64,000 nt of DNA from positions 124,001 to 188,000 of the forward strand of contig CAYTPI010000004.1 in assembly GCA_964439625.1 (NCBI GenBank), written 5' to 3'. Positions within the stretch are counted from its first letter, which is position 1; each line of letters starts with the position of its first letter. Made by a program: the position numbers and the translations under genes. The notes beneath the pieces are model-generated. The model saw only the letters and a list, made by a program, of their open reading frames with translations, was not told the origin of the DNA and did no database searches. Shown here piece by piece: positions 44,092-53,008 of the stretch. This stretch comes from CAYTPI01 sp964439625. Lineage in GTDB: Bacteria > Chloroflexota > Anaerolineae > Aggregatilineales > UBA3940.

Positions 44092-44125
44092 AAACTGGCT
44101 GCTGCGCTTAGCGGGCAGCCAGTTT
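44092..44125 (-). terminator. terminator that overlaps the end of the squalene/phytoene synthase gene
   Basis: AAACTGGCTGC and its exact complement form an 11-bp stem. On the minus strand the stem is followed by ATTTTTTTTAG. The last codons and the stop codon of the synthase gene lie within the hairpin. Confidence 0.85.
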
Positions 44126-45142
44126 GTCATAATAATAATCTAACCAATGGTTAGACCAGCCCATCATCTGGGTTTGAACAATAATCTGTTTGACCTCTTT
44201 GCGGGTGATCTTGGCCTCGTCGATCAACACTTCGCGGTTACGACGGCTGATCGCTAACGTACGCACAGCAAAGAATAGGGGCCATATACAAAATAGACGC
44301 AGCCGATGGTAACGTCGTGGAATAAGCTTGATATACTCTAGACCGTGCCGTAGGTGGCCCTCAGCCTTATCTGCGAGTGCCTCGACTACTAGCATCGACC
44401 GTTCAAGGTTCTCTGGTTTGAACAGATCCGGCGGTTTGATGCCCACTTCATGGCAGAAGCTCTCTGGGACGAAGACCCAACCACGCTCAAAATCCTTGCG
44501 TAAACCTCGTATCACATTGACGGTCTGTAAAGCCAAGCCGAATTCCTTCGCCAACGGCATCAATTCATCTTTTAGCTCAAGGATTGGCCTTGCGTGCCAA
44601 GCGAAGATGTGCGTTATAAGGTAACCAACCCGCCCCGCAACTTCGAACATGTAGTCGTCAAGGTCCTCTTCTGTGACGACAACTGGACCGCGATCCTGCC
44701 AACGCGCCATACCATAAGACGTTGCTCTGACCTCATCAATGATATATTCATTAACCTCATCCGGTAGTTGGTGCAGTAGCGCGAGCACATCCCCGGCATG
44801 CCTCGCACAGATGGCCTCAGGGTCGTCTGGGTCAGTATCCTGTAATAGCCTGGTCAGTTCATCAGGCTCTATCTGACCATCCAACACTCGCGCCCACAGC
44901 CGCAGTAGTTCAGCTTTGCGGGTTGCCGACATTTCTTCGTTGTCTTCGAGAAAGTCTGACACGCGAAACAACAGATACGCTGCGGTAATCGCCTCACGGA
45001 GCAGGGATGGCAGGTTTTCAATGCCAATCGCGAATGTCCTGCTTACCAGTCTCAGCATCTCAAGTGCATTGAATTCCTTCAGTTCGCTGTCTGCTACAAC
45101 ATCCTCAGTGGCGAACTCTGCGCGGCTAAACTGTCCTTCCAT
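44108..45142 (-). CDS. squalene/phytoene synthase family protein
   Basis: The 344-residue protein belongs to the head-to-head prenyl synthases that join two farnesyl or geranylgeranyl diphosphates. The first aspartate-rich motif lies in LLFRVSDFLEDNEE and the second region reads LALQTVNVIRGLRKDFERGWVFVPE. The spacing LFRVSDFLEDN resembles squalene synthases, so the product might be squalene rather than phytoene. Start at ATG 45142 has AGAGGAG eight bases upstream; the longer frame from 45178 lies before that site. A CrtI-type desaturase is at the other end of the window. The hairpin at 44092-44125 overlaps the stop codon. Confidence 0.85.
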   Translation of the reverse strand: MEGQFSRAEFATEDVVADSELKEFNALEMLRLVSRTFAIGIENLPSLLREAITAAYLLFRVSDFLEDNEEMSATRKAELLRLWARVLDGQIEPDELTRLLQDTDPDDPEAICARHAGDVLALLHQLPDEVNEYIIDEVRATSYGMARWQDRGPVVVTEEDLDDYMFEVAGRVGYLITHIFAWHARPILELKDELMPLAKEFGLALQTVNVIRGLRKDFERGWVFVPESFCHEVGIKPPDLFKPENLERSMLVVEALADKAEGHLRHGLEYIKLIPRRYHRLRLFCIWPLFFAVRTLAISRRNREVLIDEAKITRKEVKQIIVQTQMMGWSNHWLDYYYDKLAAR

Positions 45143-45309
45143 ATGGTATGCTCCTCTGGGCTTGCAGCGATGAGTCAAGTGTGATGCGGTTATTACGGTT
45201 CAATCGATGCTAGTGAAGTATACGGTTTCAGGCGATCATCGCAATTCATATAACGGCCTGAGCATCGTGTAGGCACGCTTTTCGTTTGTTTTTAACGTTG
45301 TGCTGAGAC

Positions 45310-45621
45310 TTAATCGTCCGTGCTTTGGACAACTTGATGTACTTCAATCTGAGGATGCCCGAGGAATGCATCACCAGGCAGTGTGCCAGATTGCGCATGG
45401 CCCTGTTTGAATTCGTCTGACTCTGTCCAAGCAATGAATTTTTCCTTGCTCTCCCAATAAGTCATAACGATGTAAGGCGCACCGTCTTGTGTAGGGCGTA
45501 GTAGTTGATAGGAGATAAAACCGTCCATGCCGTCTACCAACCCAGCCCGTTTGGCGAAAACGTTCTCGAAGGCATCGGCATGGTCAGGGTTCACGGGAAT
45601 GCGATTGCACACAATAATCAT
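45310..45621 (-). CDS. IsdG/ABM-type haem-degrading monooxygenase
   Basis: The 103-residue protein has an antibiotic biosynthesis monooxygenase fold. The residues that define IsdG-type haem oxygenases are present and spaced as expected: N6 (MIIVCNR), W65 (KFIAWTES) and H75 (FKQGH). IsdG has N7, W67 and H77. Such enzymes degrade haem to release iron and form dimers. The gene stands alone, facing left; no haem uptake genes are adjacent. A role in haem or iron metabolism is probable, but other monooxygenases share the fold. Confidence 0.85.
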   Translation of the reverse strand: MIIVCNRIPVNPDHADAFENVFAKRAGLVDGMDGFISYQLLRPTQDGAPYIVMTYWESKEKFIAWTESDEFKQGHAQSGTLPGDAFLGHPQIEVHQVVQSTDD

Positions 45622-46064
45622 TTAGTTGCTCTCTAACTTTTAAGAAGCGATATTCATCTAAGCGTATCGCAGTAAGCTATGTCACTTCAAACCCCTTGTT
45701 TGGCTGGCGCAGCTTCCTGCCGCATTTGCAGACCCAGTTGCAAGTCGGTCCCAGCAGGGCAACGTAAGATAGCGCTAGCGGTTATGGGAGCACATCCGGC
45801 CCATCATCGATGCGTAAGATATGGTACACGGCTAAGCGCAACCACAGAAGTCTTGCATGTCACTGCATGGGAATGAATCCTTGTGCTATCAATTATGTCT
45901 CCACAGCTTGGGTCTTCGGGCCCAGATATTTTATGCTATTTTCGCGGTTGTACTTAGGCATGAGCCCGGCTGCTTTGCTGGTTTCGCAACTGCCGTGGCA
46001 TACTCTACGTAGAACATGTTAGCTAATGTATTGAACGGCACCCCTCAACCAACGGACGACAAAC
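45622..46064. other. intergenic region, 443 bp, divergent, with a UUCG-loop hairpin
   Basis: Two plus-strand frames (45679-45876 and 45810-46022) overlap each other, lack ribosome-binding sites and look spurious. A stable stem-loop TGGGTC-TTCG-GGCCCA lies at 45909-45924, followed by ATATTTTATG. This could terminate a short transcript that begins near 45640, so a small RNA is possible. Confidence 0.4.
45909..45924 (+). terminator. UUCG tetraloop hairpin
   Basis: TGGGTC pairs with GGCCCA (one G-U pair) around a TTCG loop, and a T-rich stretch follows. It is upstream of the lipoprotein gene at 46065 by 140 bases. It may end a small RNA or an unseen transcript. Confidence 0.4.
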
Positions 46065-47312
46065 ATGAAGAATATAGATAGTCTCGTCATTATATTGATT
46101 GCTGCCACAGTAATCGGCTGTGTGTCTCCCACAAGTGCAGCAGTAACCCTTGAACAGAGCACTGAACCCGCAGCAGAAATGCCTGGGCAGCAAGCTGTCG
46201 TTCAACAAGCTGTACCCGATGTTGATCCCGCCGAGCAAGTAGCGACTCAGCAGCCTACTGAAGCGGCGGCTGCTCTCATAACACCCACCCCGCAGCAGGC
46301 TGAATCACCGTTTAAACTCAGCGAATGCCCGACCCCGGCCCAAGGCGAAACGCTGTATGCCAGCGAAGAAAATGGGATCTGTTTTGTGTATCCATCGGAA
46401 TATGTTCAGTTGGAATATTTCGAGCGCCCCGAAGATGGCGTGACTATCAGTGAGGCATCTGCGGCGGCGGGCGGGTTTTCGTTGGTGAACCTCAGTGTGA
46501 CTTTTAATGGCCCTGCTGCGGAGGCCGACTCCGAGGAGTACTACGAAGAGTGGACGGCTCAAGTTATGGATGCTGCCGTCGCTCCGTTGGATGTCCCCCA
46601 AGTTGAGAAAAAACGCTTCAACACGTACAATGCCATTGTCGTCTATGGTTTATCTGCGGGGATGGGGCAGTCGCGCAGGGCGTTTATCATCGAAAACGGA
46701 GCGCGCTATTCACTTGAGCTGACGCCCGACCTACCGCCAGAGTTTCAGGATGCGAATGTGGACGAACTCTGGGAGATGGTCACCAGCAGTATTGTGCTGT
46801 TTGGGCCAACCACCAGTAAGGATGTGGTCACCGCAGAGGATGTCTGCCCCGTTGAAGTACCCGACACCAACTTACTGATCAATGAAGCCGAAGGCTACTG
46901 CTACCTGTACCCGTTCGACTATCAAGTGACTGAACTATTCAGTGGCGGTGTTCAGGGTGGCTCGGTGCTCGACCGCAGCCCGAATGCGCCCGAAGTCCGC
47001 AATCGGATTGTCGTCAGCCAAGTGGGGCCAGCCAACGAGAGCAGTGCTATTCAACTGCTGGAGCCACGCCTCACCATCATTGATGAAACAACCGTGCAGG
47101 ATATGACCTCAAATATATACGATGGCGTTCAGTTCATTGATGAGCGTGGCCCGTACCAATCACGCCAGGCGATCATTGTAGCAAATGGCTATCAATATAC
47201 GATTATCCAACAGCCTTATGATCCGCTGATTTTCCCCGATGCGGTGGAAGAGTTTGAGGCATTGTGGGGCACTGTGACGGGCTCCATCGCCTTCTTTGAT
47301 CCCTTCCGTTAA
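46065..47312 (+). CDS. lipoprotein with an internally duplicated domain
   Basis: The 415-residue product has a short lipoprotein signal (ILIAATVIGC, cysteine at residue 19) and a linker rich in A, P, Q and T (residues 24-80). Two similar domains follow. Domain A (about 85-250) starts CPTPAQGETLYASEENGICFVYP; domain B (about 262-412) starts CPVEVPDTNLLINEAEGYCYLYP. Both then contain a Q/L segment and a repeat of the form SRxAxIxxxxxYxxxxxPxxP and end FFDP or LFGP. It is predicted to be exposed on the outer membrane face. The domain is not one I know. Nothing nearby suggests its partner. Confidence 0.68.
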   Translation: MKNIDSLVIILIAATVIGCVSPTSAAVTLEQSTEPAAEMPGQQAVVQQAVPDVDPAEQVATQQPTEAAAALITPTPQQAESPFKLSECPTPAQGETLYASEENGICFVYPSEYVQLEYFERPEDGVTISEASAAAGGFSLVNLSVTFNGPAAEADSEEYYEEWTAQVMDAAVAPLDVPQVEKKRFNTYNAIVVYGLSAGMGQSRRAFIIENGARYSLELTPDLPPEFQDANVDELWEMVTSSIVLFGPTTSKDVVTAEDVCPVEVPDTNLLINEAEGYCYLYPFDYQVTELFSGGVQGGSVLDRSPNAPEVRNRIVVSQVGPANESSAIQLLEPRLTIIDETTVQDMTSNIYDGVQFIDERGPYQSRQAIIVANGYQYTIIQQPYDPLIFPDAVEEFEALWGTVTGSIAFFDPFR

Positions 47313-47409
47313 AACACAGCAGGCCAAGGTCAAACGGATATGCCTCATCACGGTGATGATCAAGCTGGGGGTAAACAAAGATGCGCCGATCAAGCGCACA
47401 CCCAGTCAA

Positions 47410-48408
47410 TCAGATTTCGGTGACTGCTGCATCCGTTGACCCTTCTGCTGCCAATCGCTGGGTCAAGCTATAGATGAAGAAGGGACCCAACACCAGCAGC
47501 AAAAACCATGCCCCCAGCCGCGAAACCAGTGCCGCAGCCACGCCTTCTGCTGCACCAAACCCGACCAGTTCCGCAGAAAGCCCGGCAACCGCTTCACCGA
47601 TGCCGACGCCGTTGGGTGTGATGCGGATTACAGTGGATGTGTTGGTCAGGATTGCCACCAGCAGCGCATCGACGTATTGCACCGTCAGGCCGAGGCCCCG
47701 CAGCGCACAATACAACGATGTCGCCAGACCGATTTGCAGTCCGAAGACGATTAGCACCTGCTGCGTCATCAATACAGGGTCACGCCGGATCAGGTTCCAC
47801 CCATCGATTGCGGCCTGTAACGCCTTGCCGACGCGGCCCTTCTGCGGGATCGGTAGTCGATCAACCGGGAGAAAAACCGCCAGCAGCGGTCCGATTGCCA
47901 TCGCGAGTAAGACACCCGCCACCAACCACGGCATGGGTTGTGCCCGCAATGTGACGGCAACCAGTACGACGCCTAGCCCCGTAAAGCCACTGACAGAGAA
48001 CAGCACAATGCCGCTGGCGGCCGTCAAGGCGCTGAAGTGCGTCAAGGGGTAGCTATGGGCCAGTTTCAGATAGCCCGCCCGCACCCCAACGCCACCGCCA
48101 AACGGCAGCATAATGTTGGAGATCGTGCTGGTGATCGACAGCCCATACCACTCGATGATGTCCAGCTTAGGCCCGCTTTGGGCGACGAACAGTGCCAACA
48201 GCAAACCTCGCAGACCGTACAGTATAACTTGCGTCAGCACGACGCCGAGGAACCAACTTGGTTGTATCTGCCGAATGTCTAGGTCAGCAAAGAGGTCACT
48301 GCGCCAGACGTAGACCGCCAACGCACCGATTACAATCACGGTGATCAGCGTTGGGATGAGGCGAAAGCGCCGTTTTTCTGAATCGAGTAACTGTTGCACG
48401 GGCGTCAT
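47410..48408 (-). CDS. lysylphosphatidylglycerol synthase-type flippase-domain protein (UPF0104)
   Basis: The 332-residue protein has eight to nine predicted membrane helices and matches the LPG synthase transmembrane-region family, also called UPF0104 or AglD-like. LLALFVAQSGPKLDIIEWYGLSITSTISNIMLPFGGGVGVRAGYLK is the conserved segment, and RITPNGVGIGEAVAGL the second one. There is no catalytic LPG synthase domain. Proteins of this family act in lipid or glycolipid translocation or synthesis. The start at ATG 48408 has no strong ribosome-binding site. It is divergent from the M50 protease gene. Confidence 0.85.
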   Translation of the reverse strand: MTPVQQLLDSEKRRFRLIPTLITVIVIGALAVYVWRSDLFADLDIRQIQPSWFLGVVLTQVILYGLRGLLLALFVAQSGPKLDIIEWYGLSITSTISNIMLPFGGGVGVRAGYLKLAHSYPLTHFSALTAASGIVLFSVSGFTGLGVVLVAVTLRAQPMPWLVAGVLLAMAIGPLLAVFLPVDRLPIPQKGRVGKALQAAIDGWNLIRRDPVLMTQQVLIVFGLQIGLATSLYCALRGLGLTVQYVDALLVAILTNTSTVIRITPNGVGIGEAVAGLSAELVGFGAAEGVAAALVSRLGAWFLLLVLGPFFIYSLTQRLAAEGSTDAAVTEI

Positions 48409-48482
48409 TATCGGTGATTGTGTGCATAATTGCGAGGTTTATAATTCATAGATTGATGCTCGCAGCCAAGCTACAGGCCCGA

Positions 48483-48488
48483 TATAAT
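48483..48488 (+). promoter_or_regulatory. candidate -10 box, leaderless start for the M50 protease gene
   Basis: TATAAT lies exactly seven bases before the ATG at 48496, and no ribosome-binding site is present between them. A leaderless message would begin at the start codon. Confidence 0.5.
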
Positions 48489-48495
48489 CCGCCGT

Positions 48496-49167
48496 ATGTT
48501 TATCATAAACTTTGCTGAAAATGCTTGGGCTAACTGGCCTATTGCGCTCTACATCAGTCGCATCGCTGCTGCGGTTATTTCTCTGACCATCCATGAATTG
48601 GCCCATGCTGGGGCGGCTACTGCCCTTGGTGACGACTCGGCTCGTGACGAGGGGCGCTTGACGCTGAACCCTGCCAAGCACATCGAAGGTATGGGTCTCT
48701 TTATGGCGTTCTTTTTTGGGATCAGTTGGGGGCGCACCACCCCGATCCGTCCGCATCAGATGCGCGTCAAAGATGGGCTGGGCGCGACACTGGCGATCCT
48801 TGCGGGGCCGCTCGCCACTTTGGGATTACTGTTACTGGGGCTAGCGTGGCTCAACGCCTTAGGGACTGGCCCACAGTATCCGCGGGTGGGCTTCCCGACG
48901 CTGGCTGAGTTCGTCACGGTGTTGATCCGCTTTAACCTAGGCCTGCTGCTGATCAACTTGCTGCCGATTCACCCCTTTGACCTGCACCAGTTGATCCGCT
49001 TGGGCGCACCGCGTCAATTAGCGAGCGACCTTCAAGTTGCCACGCCGACCGGCACATTCGTCCTGATCGGGGCGTTTTGCTTCATTGTGCTGCTGCCCAA
49101 CTCCTTCTGGAATGAGACGGTTGTACCCCAACTGCAAGCCACGCTGGATGTTGTATTGCGTTGGTAG
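48496..49167 (+). CDS. site-2 protease family (M50) zinc metalloprotease
   Basis: The 223-residue membrane protein has the zinc-binding HELAH motif (H33, E34, H37) within the first helix and NLLPIHPFD (D162) in a later one, the third zinc ligand of M50 proteases. Five to six hydrophobic segments are seen. This short form is like the compact rhomboid-sized members with no PDZ domain. They cleave membrane-spanning substrates inside the membrane. Its stop codon touches that of the convergent WD40 gene with no base between them. Confidence 0.9.
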   Translation: MFIINFAENAWANWPIALYISRIAAAVISLTIHELAHAGAATALGDDSARDEGRLTLNPAKHIEGMGLFMAFFFGISWGRTTPIRPHQMRVKDGLGATLAILAGPLATLGLLLLGLAWLNALGTGPQYPRVGFPTLAEFVTVLIRFNLGLLLINLLPIHPFDLHQLIRLGAPRQLASDLQVATPTGTFVLIGAFCFIVLLPNSFWNETVVPQLQATLDVVLRW

Positions 49168-51057
49168 TTAACGGGTTATCTCCCAGATGCTGATCGTGCC
49201 ATCTGCGGAGCCGGAGACAACGCCTGTGCTGCTCCAGGCAACGCTGTTGACACCCAGCGTATGCCCAGCAAGTTGATAGCGTTCTTCTAATGTGATGGTG
49301 TCCCACACGATCACGCGCCCATCATCAAGGCCCGCTGCCAGCAGATCACCATCATAGGCGACATCGGCAACCGTGATGCCCTCCTCAACCGCTAACCGTT
49401 TAATTGGCTTACCATCTAACGAAATAATATCCACACCGCCGACCGTCCCGACGGCAATCTGAGTGCCTTGCTCGTTGATGTCTACCGAGGTCGGGAAGCC
49501 GCCGCTAAAGCCACCTAACCCGAAGCGCTGCGTTTGCTGCTCAACATCCCAAACGCGCAGGCTGCCATCCTGAGCGGCGCTCGCGAGCGTACCGCCGTCT
49601 GCTGTCAGTGCGACTTCTAATACCAGTGCCGTGTGCCCCTCTAACTGATAAGCAGGCGTATTGCCCTGTGAGGCAAGGTTATAGACGTCAATGGTGGTGC
49701 CCGTGCTGGTGGCTAAGCGGGCCGGTGCATCAGAGAAGGCCAGTGCGTGTAACCCATCAAAGTTGAGGGTGGGCGCCTCAGGCGCAACTGGGAAGCTCTG
49801 TCCGAGATAATCCGTTCCGTTTGACAAGCCCGATACCGATACGACTGCGCTGCCGTCAGGGGTGAAGGCCAACCCTTCGATGCTGGCTTCATGATAATTG
49901 TCGATCTGCTGGAAGCCAGCCAAATCAAAGGTGCTATCTTTCAAGGGGAATAACACCAGTGAACCATCCTGCGTCCCACCTGCGATCAAGTCGTCGGCAG
50001 CCGCGACTGTTTCGACCCAGCCCATGTGCACATTAAGCAAGTCGTGTGTGTCGAGCGTCTCTCTATCAATGATGACGATCCGATTATCCGTGGTGAGTGC
50101 TGCGGTCTGGTGATCAGCAAACTTGTTGACCGCCACCACACCAACTGCATCAAAGCGATATGTATTAATTGCATCGCCAGATCGTGTATCCCACCAGTAG
50201 ACTGTGCCATCAAATGAACTGGATACTAGTTGCTCGCCGTTCTTGTCAAAGGTGAGGTCAGTGATGAAGGTCAGGTGCTCAGCGAACTGCTGCTGCCGCT
50301 CGCCCGTTTCGGCATCCCAAAGAAGGATGGCTGCATCATCTGCGCCACTGGCAAGCAGTCTACTATTCGGCTGAAACGCGACCGCCCGTACCGCGCCCTG
50401 ATGGCCTTGCAAGCGCAGCGGCGGCGCATCGCTGCGGGCGTCCCATACGACGACTTCACTGTTTGGCCCGCCGTCTGTTCCTGCTGCTAACCGACGCCCA
50501 TCTGCTGACCAGGCAATATCTAAAATGGGAAGCAGCGCGTTACCATAGTGTGATTCAGCGCCTGTGTCCGTGTCGAAGGTGGCAATTTCGCCGTTGGTAA
50601 AGCCGACAGTTAATTGTGCGGTGCCGGGCCGCCATTGGATTGCCGCTATGGGCTGGCGCAGCCCTTCATGGCTGGTGTAGCGATCTTGGTCAGCGTGGTA
50701 GACGACGATCCCACCCTCTGTAGCAAAGGCATAGTCGGCGGTAGTTTGTGCCAAGGCCACGGCTGTCACGGGGGAACCGGTCTGCGGTCCATCAACGATG
50801 CCTGCTGTTGACCCCACAATCCAACGGTCATCTGCCGGGCTGGCGTCCATTGACAGTAACTGCCCAACGCCAGCGCGGGCATGTAGCTTGTCGAAGGGTG
50901 GAAAAATCACTTCAGACGGTTCTTGCTGCGTAGTAATTATGGCTGAGTGCGGCTCGCTTTGCTGATTTTGGCGTGCTTGAGATGTGACCCCTGTGGTGAT
51001 CAGAATGACAAGCAGCAGCAGTAAAGCTGCACGAATGGTTCTGGATTGTGTCGTCAA
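49168..51057 (-). CDS. secreted or anchored WD40 beta-propeller protein
   Basis: The protein has about 629 residues from the TTG at 51057. An N-terminal hydrophobic segment (RTIRAALLLLLVILITTGVTS) is a signal peptide or anchor. At least ten WD40-type blades follow, with repeats such as LQGHQGAVRAVAFQPNSRLLASGADD and LWDAETG, and VNSVAWSSTGVVSGSADGTISIWE at the end, enough for two propellers. The TTG at 51057 has GGAG five bases upstream, which supports it; an ATG at 51117 within the sulfotransferase gene would add 20 residues. WD40 propellers act as protein-binding platforms; partners are unknown. Confidence 0.82.
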   Translation of the reverse strand: MTTQSRTIRAALLLLLVILITTGVTSQARQNQQSEPHSAIITTQQEPSEVIFPPFDKLHARAGVGQLLSMDASPADDRWIVGSTAGIVDGPQTGSPVTAVALAQTTADYAFATEGGIVVYHADQDRYTSHEGLRQPIAAIQWRPGTAQLTVGFTNGEIATFDTDTGAESHYGNALLPILDIAWSADGRRLAAGTDGGPNSEVVVWDARSDAPPLRLQGHQGAVRAVAFQPNSRLLASGADDAAILLWDAETGERQQQFAEHLTFITDLTFDKNGEQLVSSSFDGTVYWWDTRSGDAINTYRFDAVGVVAVNKFADHQTAALTTDNRIVIIDRETLDTHDLLNVHMGWVETVAAADDLIAGGTQDGSLVLFPLKDSTFDLAGFQQIDNYHEASIEGLAFTPDGSAVVSVSGLSNGTDYLGQSFPVAPEAPTLNFDGLHALAFSDAPARLATSTGTTIDVYNLASQGNTPAYQLEGHTALVLEVALTADGGTLASAAQDGSLRVWDVEQQTQRFGLGGFSGGFPTSVDINEQGTQIAVGTVGGVDIISLDGKPIKRLAVEEGITVADVAYDGDLLAAGLDDGRVIVWDTITLEERYQLAGHTLGVNSVAWSSTGVVSGSADGTISIWEITR

Positions 51058-51097
51058 ATTGACTCCAGTTGAGAAAGCTGGCGTTCTCTCTTGTTGA

Positions 51098-51901
51098 TCA
51101 TAGCGAACGAATGGCATCAATCCACTCTGGTTCGGTTCCGTAGTTCAATTCTTGCATCAGCGGGCTGCAAATCGTGTGTAGTTCTTGCTGCCATGCTGCG
51201 GGCCAATCCGACCAGTGCCCAAGGTCTTTGAGTTTACCTCGGTTGATGCGGTTGTTTGTCGAGATGGTCGCACTGGCGCCGGGGTAAGGTAAATCAAAGG
51301 CATTACAGACCTGCTGCACGCCCGTCTCATGCTCGTCAAAGAGCTGCTCGAACTTCACCCGATAATAGCCGGGGTAGGCCTGGCCCCGGTCGATCAAGTA
51401 CTGGTTGACCAAGCGCCACTTAGCAGCAAAGCGACTGATAGGGGTTTGGGGTCTGCCCGCCAACACTTGCTTGATCGGCACATACCAGTAAGGGACGATG
51501 ACATTGGCCGCCCGCTTGATGCCCTGTCGGTTGCCATGCCGAATCGTCGAGCGCACATATGTGCGCGGATCGCGCACAACGTGGATGATCGTCGGCTGCG
51601 GCTCTAACTCAACAAGTGCGTCGAAGAAACCCCAAAGCCAAGGGTTTGACTCGATGTAAAAAGGCTGGGCCTGCTTAATGTGCCTGCGGCGTGCACCACG
51701 CAGTAGTTGGTGCAGCCGTTCCCTGTTGATTGCACCCGAGACGTAGGCATTTGCCGTCGCCCGCAGATGATAGGAGAGATGCGGTTCGTGCAATGCTGTA
51801 ACAGAGTCGAAATTGGCGTTAAAATAGGTGGCTAGAAATTTTGTGCCAGTGCGACCTGTCGAGAGAATAAACGCGAGTTTATTAGCGTCAAAGCGGGTCA
51901 T
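51098..51901 (-). CDS. sulfotransferase-like protein
   Basis: The 267-residue protein has a 5'-phosphosulfate loop (STGRTGTKFLATYF, residues 14-27), and a 3'-phosphate segment (VVRDPRTYVRSTIRHG), as PAPS-dependent sulfotransferases do. The product is predicted to transfer sulfate from PAPS to a carbohydrate or lipid. Part of the C-terminal region differs from well-studied members. It lies next to a divergent second sulfotransferase gene (51929-52951), with 27 bases between starts. It precedes the WD40 gene, overlapping only slightly with an alternative start of it. Confidence 0.78.
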   Translation of the reverse strand: MTRFDANKLAFILSTGRTGTKFLATYFNANFDSVTALHEPHLSYHLRATANAYVSGAINRERLHQLLRGARRRHIKQAQPFYIESNPWLWGFFDALVELEPQPTIIHVVRDPRTYVRSTIRHGNRQGIKRAANVIVPYWYVPIKQVLAGRPQTPISRFAAKWRLVNQYLIDRGQAYPGYYRVKFEQLFDEHETGVQQVCNAFDLPYPGASATISTNNRINRGKLKDLGHWSDWPAAWQQELHTICSPLMQELNYGTEPEWIDAIRSL

Positions 51902-51928
51902 AGAGCCTCATTTATTTTAGGGAACTAG

Positions 51929-52951
51929 ATGTCTGTACGTGCTGCTAAAGACCAACAGAATATTGAAACAGCGGCTGTGGTCGCACCTTTCTTTGTCGTT
52001 GGCTGCGGACGTTCCGGCACGACATTGCTGCGTAATATGTTGACGGCCCATCCCCAGCTTGCTATTCCTGTTGAATCCTTGTTTATGGTTGACTATCTGC
52101 GCGCCGCACCTGATGCGTCACCAGAGCGACTCAAACGTTTGATCGTCAATGATTATGAATTCCGCGAGTGGGGCCTGCCATTGACCCGTGATGATCTCGA
52201 CGGCTGCCATACCCCGCTCGACATGATGAATCGTATTCACGCATTGTACTGTGAACAACAAGGTAAGCCATACTGGGGCCAAAAAACACCGCGCTTTGTG
52301 CGCCACGGTGCCTTGGTCAAGCAGCATTACCCGAACGGGCGCTTTATCAACGTCATTCGCGATCCGCGGGCGGTGGTCAATTCCCTGATGAAGTCCAACT
52401 TACACCGCAGCAATCCTTATTACGGTTCGCACCGCTGGGTGATGGATGTGCAATTTGGGTTGGCACTTGCGGAGCAGTTCCCTGGTGATGTGTACCACGT
52501 AACCTACGAAGATTTAGTGACCCAGCCTGTTGAAACACTCACCGACCTCTGCCAGTTTATTGGCGTTTCCTTCGACCCCGCCATGGTTGAAGAACACATG
52601 CAGAATCGCGATGATTTCTCGCAGATTTTCGATCAAATTCACGCTCGGCTGGAGGGGCCAATTCAGACCAGTCGCGTCGATGCCTGGCGCAAACGCCTAA
52701 CAGCCCGTGACATTGCCTTGATTGAATCAATTACTGGTGCTTTAATGGTTGAGGTAGGCTACCAACCTGATCGGCTTGATATTAAGGTGCCTGCGGCATA
52801 TGTTAGCTGGCTTAGGCTGCAACGGTACTGGGCTTTACTACTGCAAATTATTGATCGGGTGTTCCGCTGGCGGCGCCAGCTTGGCTCTTACGTTTGGCGT
52901 AAGTTGCGGCTCGGTTTGTTCTGGCGCGATCTGTCGCAGGTCAATTATTAA
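51929..52951 (+). CDS. sulfotransferase family protein
   Basis: The 340-residue protein has the 5'-phosphosulfate loop VVGCGRSGTTLLRNML (residues about 24-39) and the 3'-phosphate motif NVIRDPRAVVNSLMKSN, so it belongs to the PAPS-dependent sulfotransferases. The central WGQKTPRFVRHG region matches the Sulfotransfer_3-type family. AGGGA lies six bases before the ATG at 51929. The last 60 residues are rich in aromatic and basic residues. A GT-C glycosyltransferase gene follows 57 bases later, which suggests sulfated glycans or glycolipids as the product, an inference. Confidence 0.88.
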   Translation: MSVRAAKDQQNIETAAVVAPFFVVGCGRSGTTLLRNMLTAHPQLAIPVESLFMVDYLRAAPDASPERLKRLIVNDYEFREWGLPLTRDDLDGCHTPLDMMNRIHALYCEQQGKPYWGQKTPRFVRHGALVKQHYPNGRFINVIRDPRAVVNSLMKSNLHRSNPYYGSHRWVMDVQFGLALAEQFPGDVYHVTYEDLVTQPVETLTDLCQFIGVSFDPAMVEEHMQNRDDFSQIFDQIHARLEGPIQTSRVDAWRKRLTARDIALIESITGALMVEVGYQPDRLDIKVPAAYVSWLRLQRYWALLLQIIDRVFRWRRQLGSYVWRKLRLGLFWRDLSQVNY

Positions 52952-53008
52952 CCGCAATTGTGTAAGCTAGGGCTGCTTTCAGGTTGACTTGTACGCCCAT
53001 TGAGAAAA

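Noticed and set aside
45679..46022. Two overlapping plus-strand frames in the gap before the lipoprotein gene
   Set aside because: They overlap each other in different frames, lack ribosome-binding sites and have unusual composition.
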